A stretch of DNA of 13,788 nucleotides, from contig MNRR01000045.1 in NCBI GenBank assembly GCA_001916055.1, positions 44,734 to 58,521 of the forward strand, read 5' to 3'. The notes beneath the pieces are model-generated. The model saw only the letters and a program-made list of their open reading frames with translations. It had not been told where the DNA came from and ran no database searches. This document shows, one piece after another, positions 13,543 to 13,788 of the stretch (positions are counted from its first letter, which is position 1; every line of letters starts with the position of its first letter). The translations under genes and the position numbers were made by a program. Source of the DNA: Clostridium sp. 28_12 (lineage in GTDB: Bacteria; Bacillota; Clostridia; TANB77; CAG-508).

Positions 13543-13788
13543 TCACTTTTTAATTTTATAGAATTTTTCGAAGTCCTCTTTAGAAATTGCTTCAAAATAT
13601 AATTTTTTAGGATCTATATCTTTGTTATCAAAAACTACATTTACAATTATACTATTCTTTGATTCATCAATAATTGCATAAAATTTTGTAATTTTTTTTA
13701 ATTGATTAAGAAACTCTTCATATTCCTTTGCATTCTTTACTTCTACTTCTTTCCATTTTTCATTTGACAGAAAAAACTTTACAAATTT
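13543..13788 (-). CDS. Unknown protein, C-terminal part (runs off right edge)
   Basis: An open frame covers the last 246 bases on the minus strand and ends in TGA at 13543-13545. The 81 visible residues are lysine- and glutamate-rich with alternating beta and helix pattern (NEKWKEVEVKNAKEYEEF, FYAIIDESKNSIIVNVVFDN, KLYFEAISKEDFEKFYK). There is no membrane segment or recognisable motif. It reads toward dxs with an 89-base gap containing the inverted repeat, so it could be co-transcribed with dxs. Family unknown; the amino-acid pattern and codon use fit a real gene. Confidence 0.65.
   Translation of the reverse strand, partial: KFVKFFLSNEKWKEVEVKNAKEYEEFLNQLKKITKFYAIIDESKNSIIVNVVFDNKDIDPKKLYFEAISKEDFEKFYKIKK

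Overview
The window looks like chromosomal DNA from a low-GC, Gram-positive, spore-lineage Clostridia-type bacterium. The basis is AT-rich coding sequence, strong GGAGG-type ribosome binding sites, a SpoVG homologue, clostridial-style secreted glucosaminidase and dockerin domains, and a LiaF-like membrane protein. I cannot name a species.

Layout, left to right. Positions 1-2577 (minus strand) hold an envelope/ABC module: an ABC ATPase that has lost its Walker B segment (pseudogene), its ABC-2 permease, and the start of a LiaF-like protein that runs off the left edge. At 2754-4576 spoVG (minus) and murC (plus) diverge from overlapping promoters. At 4680-5479 lies a small island: tRNA-Thr(CGT), a decayed serine-recombinase fragment, and a higher-GC 91-residue orphan gene with a perfect consensus promoter and an elaborate 5' leader. 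At 5575-8895 (minus) a two-gene operon encodes a secreted glucosaminidase with SH3 and dockerin domains, followed by a membrane-anchored protein with an Ig/cohesin-like N-terminal domain and two cadherin-like beta-sandwich domains. At 9156-11555 (plus) is a U32-family protein (RlhA/TrhP-like), convergent with dxs (11645-13453, minus). A partial unknown gene enters from the right edge.

The most unusual feature is a family of five dispersed palindromic elements (426-492, 2627-2709, 5480-5575, 9046-9141, 11555-11654). Each is built from GTGC/GCAC boxes separated by modules of 21 bases (12 of 13 modules are exactly 21, one is 22). Every module has a conserved CGC+T-tract core and one of three interchangeable 9-base tags. 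Modules occur in both orientations and often pair into long hairpins. The elements sit at gene ends: one supplies the stop of dxs and the last base of the U32 stop, one is translated as the C-terminal tail of the permease, one fills the 5' leader of the U32 gene, and one supplies the -35 of the ABC operon.

A second candidate novelty is the leader of the 91-residue gene. It has two hairpins with perfectly complementary 7-base loops, and one hairpin arm can alternatively pair with the Shine-Dalgarno sequence.

The genes share an envelope theme: MurC makes a peptidoglycan precursor, Dxs feeds isoprenoid (undecaprenyl) supply, the glucosaminidase remodels the wall, and the LiaF-like protein belongs to a family linked to envelope stress. 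All functional calls are read from motifs without database searches.
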